DNA of 64,000 nucleotides from contig CAVPXP010000007.1 of NCBI GenBank assembly GCA_963709645.1, positions 186,001 to 250,000 of the forward strand, given 5' to 3'. A model generated the notes under the pieces. The model ran no database searches. It was not told where the DNA came from and saw only the letters and a program-made list of their open reading frames with translations. The DNA comes from DYRB01 sp963709645. GTDB lineage: Bacteria > Pseudomonadota > Gammaproteobacteria > Chromatiales > Chromatiaceae. A program made the translations under genes and the position numbers. Below, piece after piece: positions 1 to 7,407 of the stretch. Positions within the stretch are counted from its first letter, which is position 1. The number at the start of each line of letters is the position of its first letter.

Positions 1-494
1 GCCGTGCGACCATCCAGACTTGCGGCCAGCTTGCAACGCACATAGGGGAGCCCCTGGGCCATGCGCTTGACGAAGCCCGGGTTGAGGGCCTTGGCCGGAG
101 TCTCCATGACCCCTGACTCGACAGCGACACCGGCGGCGCCGAGCAGGGCAAGACCCTGGCCGGCCACCAGGGGGTTGGGATCCACCATGGCGACAACCAC
201 ACGGGCAACCCCGTTGGCGATCAGAGCGTCCGTGCAGGGCGGGGTCTTTCCGTGATGGCAGCAGGGCTCCAGGGTCACATAGGCCGTTGCACCACGGGCC
301 GCCGGCCCGGCTGCGGCGAGGGCAACGCGCTCGGCGTGGGGCCCACCGCAGCGCTTGTGCCAGCCCTCCCCCACCACGGACCCATCGCGAACCAGGACAC
401 ATCCAACCCTCGGATTCGGATCTGAGGTATAGAGGCCGCGGGCAGCCAAACGCAGGGCGCGGGCCATGAAGGCATGGTCAGCGGCGTCACTCAC
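1..494 (-). CDS. ribD: RibD, deaminase domain (partial at window edge)
   Basis: Bifunctional riboflavin biosynthesis enzyme; the visible N-terminal part is the diaminohydroxyphosphoribosylaminopyrimidine deaminase. The zinc-binding cytidine-deaminase signature is clear: GGPHAER (His and catalytic Glu) near residue 51 and TLEPCCHHGKTPPC near residue 75, with both Cys ligands. The reductase domain lies beyond base 1. I place the start at a GTG (494-492) whose last bases overlap the nrdR TGA (GTGA overlap), giving VSDAADHAFM; an in-frame ATG ten codons in is the alternative. Coupling of nrdR to ribD is common in proteobacteria, so this is the third gene of a glyA-nrdR-ribD group. Only about 165 of the usual 360-370 residues are in the window. 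Confidence 0.93.
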   Translation of the reverse strand, partial: MSDAADHAFMARALRLAARGLYTSDPNPRVGCVLVRDGSVVGEGWHKRCGGPHAERVALAAAGPAARGATAYVTLEPCCHHGKTPPCTDALIANGVARVVVAMVDPNPLVAGQGLALLGAAGVAVESGVMETPAKALNPGFVKRMAQGLPYVRCKLAASLDGRT

Positions 495-1042
495 GGCTTG
501 CTCGGGCGCTTGGCGGGCGGGTCGGACTTGAGAGGGTCCTGATCTAGGCCATCCAAGAGGTCGAGCTGCTGGCGACGAACCTCCGGGGTCGGCTGGCGTT
601 CGAGGCGGTCAATCTCCTCGCGAAAGGCGTTCACGTCCTCGAACTTGCGGTAAACAGACGCAAAGCGGACATAGGCGACCTGATCGAGCCCGCGCAGCTC
701 GTCCATGACCAATTCCCCAATGCGGCGGGAGGAGATCTCACCCTCCCCCCCGCTCACCAGGCGCCGGTTGATCCGGGCGATGGCCGCTTCAATCTGCTCG
801 GTTCCCACCGGGCGTTTCTCCAGCGCCCGCATCAGGCCAGTGCGTAGCTTACGCCCATCGAAGGGGACCCGGCTCCCGTCGCGCTTGACGACCCGCGGTA
901 GGTTGAGCTCCGCCGCCTCGAAAGTGGTGAAGCGCTCAGCGCAGACGACACACTGGCGGCGCCGACGCACCTGATCGCCCTCCCCGAAGAGGCGGGAGTC
1001 GACCACCTTGGTGTCCTGGGCTCCGCAAAAGGGACAGCGCAT
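491..1042 (-). CDS. nrdR: Transcriptional repressor NrdR
   Basis: Nucleotide-sensing repressor of ribonucleotide reductase genes. The N-terminal zinc ribbon is intact (CPFC at residues 3-6, CVVC at 31-34) and followed by the Arg-rich segment RRRRQ and an ATP-cone domain (about residues 49-139). At 183 residues it is longer than the usual 150-160; the extra part is a polar, Pro/Lys-rich tail after about residue 150. The ATG at 1042 fits the invariant MRCPFC start. It lies 57 bases after glyA and overlaps ribD by four bases, so the three genes are probably one transcript. No NrdR box was recognised here, and its target nrd genes are not in the window. Confidence 0.95.
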   Translation of the reverse strand: MRCPFCGAQDTKVVDSRLFGEGDQVRRRRQCVVCAERFTTFEAAELNLPRVVKRDGSRVPFDGRKLRTGLMRALEKRPVGTEQIEAAIARINRRLVSGGEGEISSRRIGELVMDELRGLDQVAYVRFASVYRKFEDVNAFREEIDRLERQPTPEVRRQQLDLLDGLDQDPLKSDPPAKRPSKP

Positions 1043-1099
1043 GGAGTCAATCCACCCGCTGCGGGCGGTGCGCGCCCGGCCGGGGGTCTCTCATCGAGC

Positions 1100-2356
1100 T
1101 CAACGCTCGTAAACCGGGAACCGTGCGCACAGACCCAGCACTCGCTCCTTGACCGCTTCGGTCATCCCTGCGTCCCCTCGGCTGTCGATAACGTCGCACA
1201 TCCAGCCCGCCAGGTCCTTCGCCTCTGTGAGGCCGAAGCCGCGGGTGGTGATGGCCGGGGTCCCGACGCGGATGCCGCTGGTCACGAAAGGAGACTGAGG
1301 ATCGTTGGGAACGGCATTCTTGTTCACCGTGATGTTGGCGGCACCCAGCCAGGCGTCTACATCCTTGCCAGTGAGGCCCTGGGTGATGAAGCTGACGAGG
1401 AAGAGGTGGTCGTCGGTCCCACCGGAGACGACCTCAAAGCCGCGCGCGACGAAGACCTCCGCCATGGCCTGGGCGTTCTTGATGACCTGGGCCTGGTAGT
1501 CTCGGAAGGCAGGTTCCATCGCCTCTTTAAAAGCGACTGCCTTGGCGGCGATAACGTGCATTAGGGGCCCACCTTGAGTTCCGGGGAAGACCAGGGAACT
1601 CAGTCGCTTCTCGATCTCCGGGTTGGATTTGGCCAGGATCAGGCCGCCGCGGGGCCCGCGCAGGGTTTTGTGTGTGGTGGTGGTGGTGACATCGGCGATC
1701 CGCACCGGGCTCGGGTAGAGTCCGGCCGCCACCAGGCCGGCGACGTGGGCCATATCGACCAACAGATAGGCCCCCACGGCGTCAGCAATGGCGCGGAAGC
1801 GCTGCCAATCCACCACTCGGGAGTAAGCGGAAAACCCGGCGACAATCATGCGAGGCTTGTGGTCTCGGGCCAGCGCCTCGACTTGCGCATAGTCAATTTC
1901 CCCGGTAGCCGGATCGAGCCCGTACTGAAACGCCTTGTAGAGCTTGCCCGAGAAGTTGGGCTTGGCACCATGGGTCAGGTGGCCGCCGTGTGCCAGACTC
2001 ATGCCCAGTACTGTGTCCCCGGCATCGCAGAGGGCCATGTAGACCGCTGCATTGGCCTGGGAGCCGGAGTGCGGCTGGACATTGGCGTAGTCCGCCCCAA
2101 ACAATGCCTTTGCCCGTTCTACGGCCAGGCGCTCGGCCACGTCCACATACTCGCAGCCACCGTAGTAGCGCTTACCTGGGTAGCCCTCGGCATACTTGTT
2201 GGTCAGGACTGTCCCCTGGGCCTGCATGACCCTGGGGCTCGCGTAATTTTCCGAAGCGATGAGCTCGACGTGCTCCTCCTGGCGGCGCTCCTCGTCGCCG
2301 ATGGCCTGCCACAGCTCATCGTCATAACCACTGATTTGCATGGATTTCTTGAACAT
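1100..2356 (-). CDS. glyA: Serine hydroxymethyltransferase
   Basis: PLP enzyme interconverting serine and glycine with transfer of a one-carbon unit to tetrahydrofolate; cytosolic. The 418-residue length is standard. Family motifs are present throughout: ELIASENYAS near residue 31, the YYGGCEYVD loop near 64, VQPHSGSQAN near 93, and the PLP-lysine segment TTTTHKTLRGPRGG with the Schiff-base lysine at about 230. The start used reads MFKKSMQISGYDD and is consistent with related proteins. It is the first gene of the minus-strand glyA-nrdR-ribD group and is divergent from the cytochrome gene to its right. Confidence 0.97.
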   Translation of the reverse strand: MFKKSMQISGYDDELWQAIGDEERRQEEHVELIASENYASPRVMQAQGTVLTNKYAEGYPGKRYYGGCEYVDVAERLAVERAKALFGADYANVQPHSGSQANAAVYMALCDAGDTVLGMSLAHGGHLTHGAKPNFSGKLYKAFQYGLDPATGEIDYAQVEALARDHKPRMIVAGFSAYSRVVDWQRFRAIADAVGAYLLVDMAHVAGLVAAGLYPSPVRIADVTTTTTHKTLRGPRGGLILAKSNPEIEKRLSSLVFPGTQGGPLMHVIAAKAVAFKEAMEPAFRDYQAQVIKNAQAMAEVFVARGFEVVSGGTDDHLFLVSFITQGLTGKDVDAWLGAANITVNKNAVPNDPQSPFVTSGIRVGTPAITTRGFGLTEAKDLAGWMCDVIDSRGDAGMTEAVKERVLGLCARFPVYER

Positions 2357-2668
2357 GGGCCGACCCTCTGGAAAAAAGCGGTCTAGTGTAGCTCAGAAGC
2401 GGTTACCGCGGACACCGGATCGGCCGGCAGCCCAGAACCGATCAGGGACCCTTGACGTCGGTCAAGCGTTTTACGCCCCAGGTGCGGCCAGAGTTTGCCC
2501 TGAGCCCGTTGGCCCTGCAGGCGCCTCGGGGGAACCTTGCCCAAGCGGCCCTCCGGGGTCTTGGGTCTCCGCGGCAGCACCCCTTATATGACCACCATCC
2601 TGTCGAATTGCACCGCTGACGGCGTCTTGATTCAGAGTGCCGAGAGACTTGGCCGGCGCCTGTCGGGC
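2357..2668. promoter_or_regulatory. Divergent intergenic region, glyA / cytochrome
   Basis: About 310 bases between two divergent genes, so promoters for both should lie here. The one feature I can point to is a perfect 6+6 palindrome at 2451-2466 (CTTGAC, four-base spacer, GTCAAG), which could be an operator or could contain a -35-like TTGAC. No terminator or RNA motif was recognised. Confidence 0.3.
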
Positions 2669-3364
2669 ATGCGACGACTCGCCAGGGCTTTTTGCCTTTG
2701 GGCGGCCGTGGTATGGCTGCCTGCCGCCGCCTTGGATTTTGCCCCTCCCGACACCGAACCCGACCTGCTCACCGGCAAGGACATCAACGGCGTCTGCGCC
2801 GGCTGCCACGGCGACGACGGTCAAGGCGGCAAGGACGGCGCGTATCCCCGTATCGCCGGGCTGCCAATCGGCTACCTTTACCAGCAGGTCAAACTGTTCC
2901 AGCAGAACGCCCGGCCCAACCTGCCCATGCTGGAGCATGTGAGCGAACGCCAGCTCAGTGACCAGGAGATCTTCGACATCGCCGCCTACCTCTCAGGCAT
3001 CAAGCTGGCGACCCGCATCGAGCCTATGGATGACACGGACCCCAGGTTCAACGCCTACGAACGCATGATGGAGCTGAGGCGTATCGTGCAGATTCCATCC
3101 TACGAGGGCAATGTGGCCGCCGGCCGCAAAGCCTACGCAATGGAATGTCGCAGTTGCCACGGCGCGGATGGCTGGGGCGACGCCGAAAAGGCTGTGCCCC
3201 AGCTCGCGGGTCAATACACTCAATATCTCTGGCGCCAGATCGACAAGTACCGCAGCGGCGTACGCATCCACGACCCGGAAGCACCGGAGGACGACATCCT
3301 GGCTGACTTTACCCAAGAGGAGCTGCGCGACATCCTCGCCTACCTCTCCGTGGTCGACGACTGA
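2669..3364 (+). CDS. Diheme cytochrome c4-like protein
   Basis: Exported electron carrier with two c-type heme sites: CAGCH at residues 43-47 and CRSCH at 160-164, spaced like the two lobes of cytochrome c4. I chose the ATG at 2669 because it begins a classical signal peptide (MRRLARAF, hydrophobic core, cleavage near AAALDF); a longer reading from 2537 adds a non-signal-like extension. The first lobe has candidate Met ligands (for example the NLPMLEH segment). The second lobe has no Met after its heme motif, so its sixth ligand is unclear; a His in RIHDPE is one candidate. It is followed about 120 bases later by an exported pentapeptide-repeat protein on the same strand. Confidence 0.88.
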   Translation: MRRLARAFCLWAAVVWLPAAALDFAPPDTEPDLLTGKDINGVCAGCHGDDGQGGKDGAYPRIAGLPIGYLYQQVKLFQQNARPNLPMLEHVSERQLSDQEIFDIAAYLSGIKLATRIEPMDDTDPRFNAYERMMELRRIVQIPSYEGNVAAGRKAYAMECRSCHGADGWGDAEKAVPQLAGQYTQYLWRQIDKYRSGVRIHDPEAPEDDILADFTQEELRDILAYLSVVDD

Positions 3365-3482
3365 GCCAATCGCACCTGCACCTTGTGCGCTCCCTCCTCG
3401 CCACGCCATCGACCAGGCACTGAGTGCACCGAGCCATCTGAGGCTCCAATGTGCCACACCCTTAACTACCAGGTTATCGCCC

Positions 3483-4250
3483 ATGTACAAGACCGTCCTG
3501 GTTCCCCTCGCGGCGATTGCACTGGCCATCTGGATTCCCGCAACCCCCTCCGCTGACGACCTGCCGATGGGCAACTGCGCGGCCCCGTCAGCAACAACGG
3601 ACTTGCGCCACTGCGACCTTTCCGGCGCGTCCTTGGCAGGATTCGACCTGAGCGGCGCCCGCCTCGACAAAGTCCGGCTGGAAAATGCCAACTTGGCCGG
3701 GAGCAAGCTGGTTGGAGCCAGTGCCGTGGGAGCAAACCTTCAATGGGCCAACCTCACGGACGCTGATCTGACCGGCGCGGATCTTCACGAGGCCAACCTC
3801 TTCCACACTGTACTGGACCGGTCCGTTCTCGACCGTGCCAACCTATCCGGGACGAACCTGTTCGGTGCCAACCTCAATGAGGTCCGCGGCGAGGGCGCCG
3901 ACTTTTCCGGGGCACACATGAAGGATCTGCTGGCCGAGGGAGCTGACCTCACCGGCAGCCGATTCGACCGGGCATTCCTGTTCCGCGGCGTACTGATCGG
4001 CAGTCGGTTGACCGGGGCAAGCCTGCGGCAGGTCGCCTTGACAGGGGCGTCGCTGGAAGGTGCCGATTTCTCCGGGGCCGACCTCACGGGCTCGCTGCTG
4101 AACGGGGCCCACCTGACGGGCACCGTTTTCCGCGGTGCCCGCCTGGACGGCGCCCGATTCCCAAATGCCCTCGTAGAGGGTGCCGACTTCTCCGGGGCGC
4201 TCGACATCCCTGAGCATCTGCAGGTCATGCTGTCTTCGGTGAAAAACTAG
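3483..4250 (+). CDS. Exported pentapeptide-repeat protein
   Basis: 255-residue protein with an N-terminal signal peptide (MYKTVLVPLAAIALAIW... cleaved near PSADDLP), followed by an almost uninterrupted run of A(D/N)LxG-type pentapeptides (LSGAS, LAGFD, LSGAR, LTGAD and so on) to the C-terminus. Such repeats form a right-handed quadrilateral beta-helix. The family has many unrelated roles (DNA mimicry, scaffolding), and nothing here points to one. The signal peptide argues for a periplasmic or secreted location. The only Cys residues are in the short pre-repeat segment (GNCAAP, LRHCD), suggesting a disulfide cap; that is inference. The start is set by the signal peptide. Confidence 0.85.
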   Translation: MYKTVLVPLAAIALAIWIPATPSADDLPMGNCAAPSATTDLRHCDLSGASLAGFDLSGARLDKVRLENANLAGSKLVGASAVGANLQWANLTDADLTGADLHEANLFHTVLDRSVLDRANLSGTNLFGANLNEVRGEGADFSGAHMKDLLAEGADLTGSRFDRAFLFRGVLIGSRLTGASLRQVALTGASLEGADFSGADLTGSLLNGAHLTGTVFRGARLDGARFPNALVEGADFSGALDIPEHLQVMLSSVKN

Positions 4251-4355
4251 CACAGGACGGAGGGCCATGGCGTCGCCTCGTCCCGCTTGGCCATGGGGCA
4301 GCCCCGGCGCGACAATCGACTCCTGCTGCCCGCAACCAGCGCCGTCGGAGTGACG

Positions 4356-5327
4356 ATGTCCGACCACCAGCCCGATCTACCCGGCAACCTCCTGGTCCTC
4401 GAAGATCGCATCGGCCGCACCCACCTGCGCCAGCGACTCGGCCTGGAGGAGGACCACGAAGTCTTCTCGTTCAGCCGACGGGGTGCCCACTTCTTTTATC
4501 CCGAGAATTGGTACTCGGTGCACGGCCTTATCCGCCATTCCCTGCGGCTGGTGGGTCTGTACGAGCGCGCCCAGCGCAACGCCCGCACCATCCGCATCGT
4601 CCGCAATACCCTGATGGTGCCGGGGCTCCCGGATGCCTTTAAGGGCCTGCGCATTCTGCACCTCAGCGACCTGCACACGGACCTGGACCTGCGCATCACC
4701 CACGCCATCGCCGAGCGGGTACGGGAAGTCGACTACGACCTCTGTGTCCTCACCGGGGACTACCGTGCCCGTACCTATGGCCCCTTCGAACCTGCCCTTG
4801 ACGGGCTGCGGGCAATCCGCCTGCACCTGAAGGGCCCCATCTATGCCGTCCTCGGCAATCACGACACCATCCATCTCGTGCCCGGGATCGAGGCCATCGG
4901 CATCCGAGTGTTGTTGAACGAATCTGTTGTGATTGAGCAGAATGGAGCGGCCCTGCACCTGGCCGGGATCGACGATGCCCACTACTACCAGGTCCACAAT
5001 ATCCAGCAATCCACCGAAGCGATCCCGCCGGCTGCATGCGCCTTGCTCCTCTCCCACACCCCGGAAATCTACCGTCAGGCCGCCCACGCAGGCTTCTCCG
5101 CCATGCTCTGCGGCCACACCCACGGGGGGCAGATCTGTTTGCCCGGCGGTTACGCCATCACCTGGGACGCCCGCTGTCCCCGGCGACTCGCTGGCGGGTC
5201 CTGGACCTACGCCGGCATGACCGGCTACACGTCCGTCGGCTCAGGCAGCTCCGTGGTGAACGCGCGCATCAACTGCCCACCCGAAATCACCGTACACGAG
5301 CTCCGCGGAGCGCCTAGGCCCGCCTGA
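4356..5327 (+). CDS. Calcineurin-like metallophosphoesterase
   Basis: 323-residue phosphoesterase with the complete dimetal motif series in order: HLSDLHTD (D-x-H), LTGDYRA (GD), VLGNHD (GNHD), LLSHTPE (H) and CGHTHGGQ (GHTH). This layout matches the YkuE/LpxG-like branch of membrane-associated metallophosphoesterases, but the substrate cannot be read from sequence. I prefer the ATG at 4356, which has a GGAG 5-9 bases upstream; an in-frame ATG at 4287 is possible but adds a segment unlike the family. The 3' end overlaps the convergent gene by 14 bases. Confidence 0.88.
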   Translation: MSDHQPDLPGNLLVLEDRIGRTHLRQRLGLEEDHEVFSFSRRGAHFFYPENWYSVHGLIRHSLRLVGLYERAQRNARTIRIVRNTLMVPGLPDAFKGLRILHLSDLHTDLDLRITHAIAERVREVDYDLCVLTGDYRARTYGPFEPALDGLRAIRLHLKGPIYAVLGNHDTIHLVPGIEAIGIRVLLNESVVIEQNGAALHLAGIDDAHYYQVHNIQQSTEAIPPAACALLLSHTPEIYRQAAHAGFSAMLCGHTHGGQICLPGGYAITWDARCPRRLAGGSWTYAGMTGYTSVGSGSSVVNARINCPPEITVHELRGAPRPA

Positions 5328-5811
5328 TCCAACCCCTGGCCCCGAATATCCGCCGGCCCAAATCGGTCAGGATCAAGTCCAGCAGGATAAAGGCCAAGAC
5401 CAATACCCCCAGGTCGGTCCAGGTCAGCGCTAATTCGCCCTTGGTCAGCAGGGCGGGAATCAGCGCCTCGGGAACCTGATCCAACAGTGGCACCGAAACG
5501 CCCGACGGCTGCCCGAGACGGCGCTTGGTGAAACTCGCGATCAGATCGCCCAGCATTGCACCCGCTGCAACCGTCAAGCCCAGGCTCCAGTGAAGCCCCA
5601 GCGTGAGCCCCCCAAGGGCGGCACCGACCCAGGCAGCGCCGAGCCCGCGCCAGGTCTTTGAGGGTCCAAGCAGGGGCCGGCCGTCCGCCAGGGGCCGGCC
5701 GCCGTCGATGGGCCTTGCGGGACCCAGCAAGAGCCCCAGCAGGGCGGGCACGCCATTCGCCAGCAGGATCAGTGCCAGGAGGGTCAAGATGGTGGGCCAT
5801 TGCGGCGACAC
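5314..5811 (-). CDS. CDP-archaeol synthase-like (CarS/DUF46) membrane protein
   Basis: 165-residue, mostly hydrophobic protein with about five membrane segments. The segment DGRPLLGPSKTWRG, a later GAMLGDLIASFTKRRLG (GD...SxxKR) and the downstream VPLLDQVPE resemble the CarS/DUF46 family, related to CDP-diglyceride synthases (CTP:lipid cytidylyltransferases). Bacterial members are common but their substrate is generally not established, so I would not claim an archaeal-type lipid. It is convergent with the metallophosphoesterase (14-base overlap) and 27 bases upstream of the rhodanese stop on the same strand. Confidence 0.75.
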   Translation of the reverse strand: MSPQWPTILTLLALILLANGVPALLGLLLGPARPIDGGRPLADGRPLLGPSKTWRGLGAAWVGAALGGLTLGLHWSLGLTVAAGAMLGDLIASFTKRRLGQPSGVSVPLLDQVPEALIPALLTKGELALTWTDLGVLVLAFILLDLILTDLGRRIFGARGWIRRA

Positions 5812-5838
5812 GGGCAGCCGGGACCGATTCTGCGAGGG

Positions 5839-6579
5839 TCAGGGATGGCGCTCGTCCCCAACAGAGGCTCGGCCAGCCCCTGCGTCAGGACGCACCGTGG
5901 TCAGCCCCAGGGACTCCCATGCCTGGATGCCCCCGCGATACCACTTGAGTTTTCCGGACGGATAGCCGATGTCCAGGAGGGCCTTTATGTTGGTGGACGA
6001 CTGGCCGCACCAGGCACCGTTGCAGAAGAAGACCAGGGTCTTGGCCCCGGCGAAGCTCCACAGGCCGTCTCGCCTCACGACGTCGAACTCCAACTCCAGC
6101 AGCTCCGCAATTTCCTTGGGCGCGGCCCTGGCGGGGTCGAGCCGAGTGTAGGGGATGTTGACGGAGCCGGGAATCGTGCCCTGGGCAGTCCACTCGGGGG
6201 TACGCGAATCGATCACCAGTACCCCGTCGTCCCCGGCCGCCGTCCGACGCAGGTAGGCAATAACATCCAGCTCGCCGACGGTCTCCACCCCGCCCGGCAT
6301 GCGCATGGGCTGGATGCAGTAGGGCGGGCAGGGGCGTGCCGTCTGGTCGTAAGGCGGATCCACTGTGTGGCCGGGGTTCTGATGCCGCATCAAGGTGACC
6401 GAACGCCCCTCGTGGCGGACCTCGGCGTAGGGCAGATCCTCGGTGATGCGGACGCGCAGGTCGTCGAGGTCAAAGACGTCATCTGCGGTGTTCGCGGCCT
6501 GTGCCAGGCCTGAAACGAGAAGGCACAAAGCTGTCTGAGTGAGCAGTGCGCGTTCGGGGTGCACGCGGATCTCCTTCAT
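5839..6579 (-). CDS. Exported rhodanese-domain protein
   Basis: 246-residue protein with a signal peptide (MKEIRVHPERALLTQTALCLL, cleavage near GLAQA) and a C-terminal rhodanese domain. The sulfurtransferase region includes VLVIDSR near the domain start and the active-site loop FFCNGAWCGQS, with a Cys in the catalytic position and a second Cys nearby, then YRGGIQAWESLGL typical of the rhodanese end. The start at 6579 is supported by AGGA a few bases upstream and by the signal peptide. A middle segment rich in Cys and Pro (RPCPPYC) is unusual. It probably acts in periplasmic sulfur or disulfide chemistry; the substrate is unknown. It lies downstream of the ParA-like gene on the same strand (84-base gap). 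Confidence 0.8.
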   Translation of the reverse strand: MKEIRVHPERALLTQTALCLLVSGLAQAANTADDVFDLDDLRVRITEDLPYAEVRHEGRSVTLMRHQNPGHTVDPPYDQTARPCPPYCIQPMRMPGGVETVGELDVIAYLRRTAAGDDGVLVIDSRTPEWTAQGTIPGSVNIPYTRLDPARAAPKEIAELLELEFDVVRRDGLWSFAGAKTLVFFCNGAWCGQSSTNIKALLDIGYPSGKLKWYRGGIQAWESLGLTTVRPDAGAGRASVGDERHP

Positions 6580-6663
6580 GGTTCCTGATTTAGGAATGGC
6601 CGGGCCGCCATGCAGAGAAGCTGGCAACTTCCGGTCCCGATTCAAGATCGCATTGCCGATGGA

Positions 6664-7407
6664 TTACCCCCTGTCCAGGACTTCTGCCCACAAGGCCCGA
6701 TAGGCCCTGGCCGCCGGGCAGTGCGGGGCATAGAGCTGGAGCGGCATGCGGTGGATACCCATAGACTCCACATCCGCGGCCAGGGGGATGGCCGTACGGA
6801 GCATCCCGGGATAATGTGCGGCAAGCCGTTCCATCAGCGCGACATGGACCGGCAATGCCGCGTTGACCATGGAAAAGAAAGGCAAAACCTCGAGCCCAGA
6901 GGCCCGCACGTCGTCCGCGAGAAAGTCCGTGAGTTGGTCGAGCGTGCGTACGGAGAGCGGCGTGGGGACTGTCGGAACCATGAGCAGGTCCGCCGCGCGG
7001 AAGACGTTCTCGGAAAGCAGGGAAATGCTAGGCGGACAGTCCAGAAAGACCGTGTCGTATGCCTCCGACAGCGGCCTGAGCAGGCGCAGGAGCTGTTTGG
7101 TCGGGCGCTTGGCGTCTTCCAGCATCAGGTCCATGTTGCGTAGAGAGAAGTCTCCGGGGAGGAGATCCAGGCCGTCGAAGTCGGTTGCTTTCACAAGCTC
7201 GTCGAGGTCGGCCCGGCCGTGGGCCAGAGACCTGGCGCCGCCCTTTACCTTCGGCTTGACTCGGAGGTAGAAGGTCGCCGCAGCCTGGGGATCGAGGTCC
7301 CAGATGAGGGTTCGGCTGCCTCCCGCCGCCGCGTGGTAAGCGAGGTTGACCGCGGCCGCGGTCTTTCCCACCCCGCCCTTGATGCTGTAGACGCCAATAA
7401 TCCTCAA
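6664..7407 (-). CDS. ParA/MinD-family ATPase, paired with CHAD protein
   Basis: 247-residue P-loop ATPase of the ParA type: deviant Walker A SIKGGVGKTAAAVNLA at the N-terminus, LIWDLDPQAAAT (switch/Walker A') and FLDCPPSISLL (Walker B region). No ParB partner or parS cluster is seen next to it. The start is a TTG (7407-7405) overlapping the CHAD gene's TGA stop (TTGA), so the two are translationally coupled. ParA relatives outside chromosome segregation position protein complexes such as carboxysomes, storage granules and chemoreceptor arrays. Coupling to a CHAD protein (polyphosphate-granule binders) suggests polyphosphate granule positioning; this is inference. Confidence 0.85.
   Translation of the reverse strand: MRIIGVYSIKGGVGKTAAAVNLAYHAAAGGSRTLIWDLDPQAAATFYLRVKPKVKGGARSLAHGRADLDELVKATDFDGLDLLPGDFSLRNMDLMLEDAKRPTKQLLRLLRPLSEAYDTVFLDCPPSISLLSENVFRAADLLMVPTVPTPLSVRTLDQLTDFLADDVRASGLEVLPFFSMVNAALPVHVALMERLAAHYPGMLRTAIPLAADVESMGIHRMPLQLYAPHCPAARAYRALWAEVLDRG

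Noticed and set aside
3560..4240. Short tandem-like repeats
   Set aside because: These are pentapeptide repeats of one protein, not a DNA repeat array or CRISPR.
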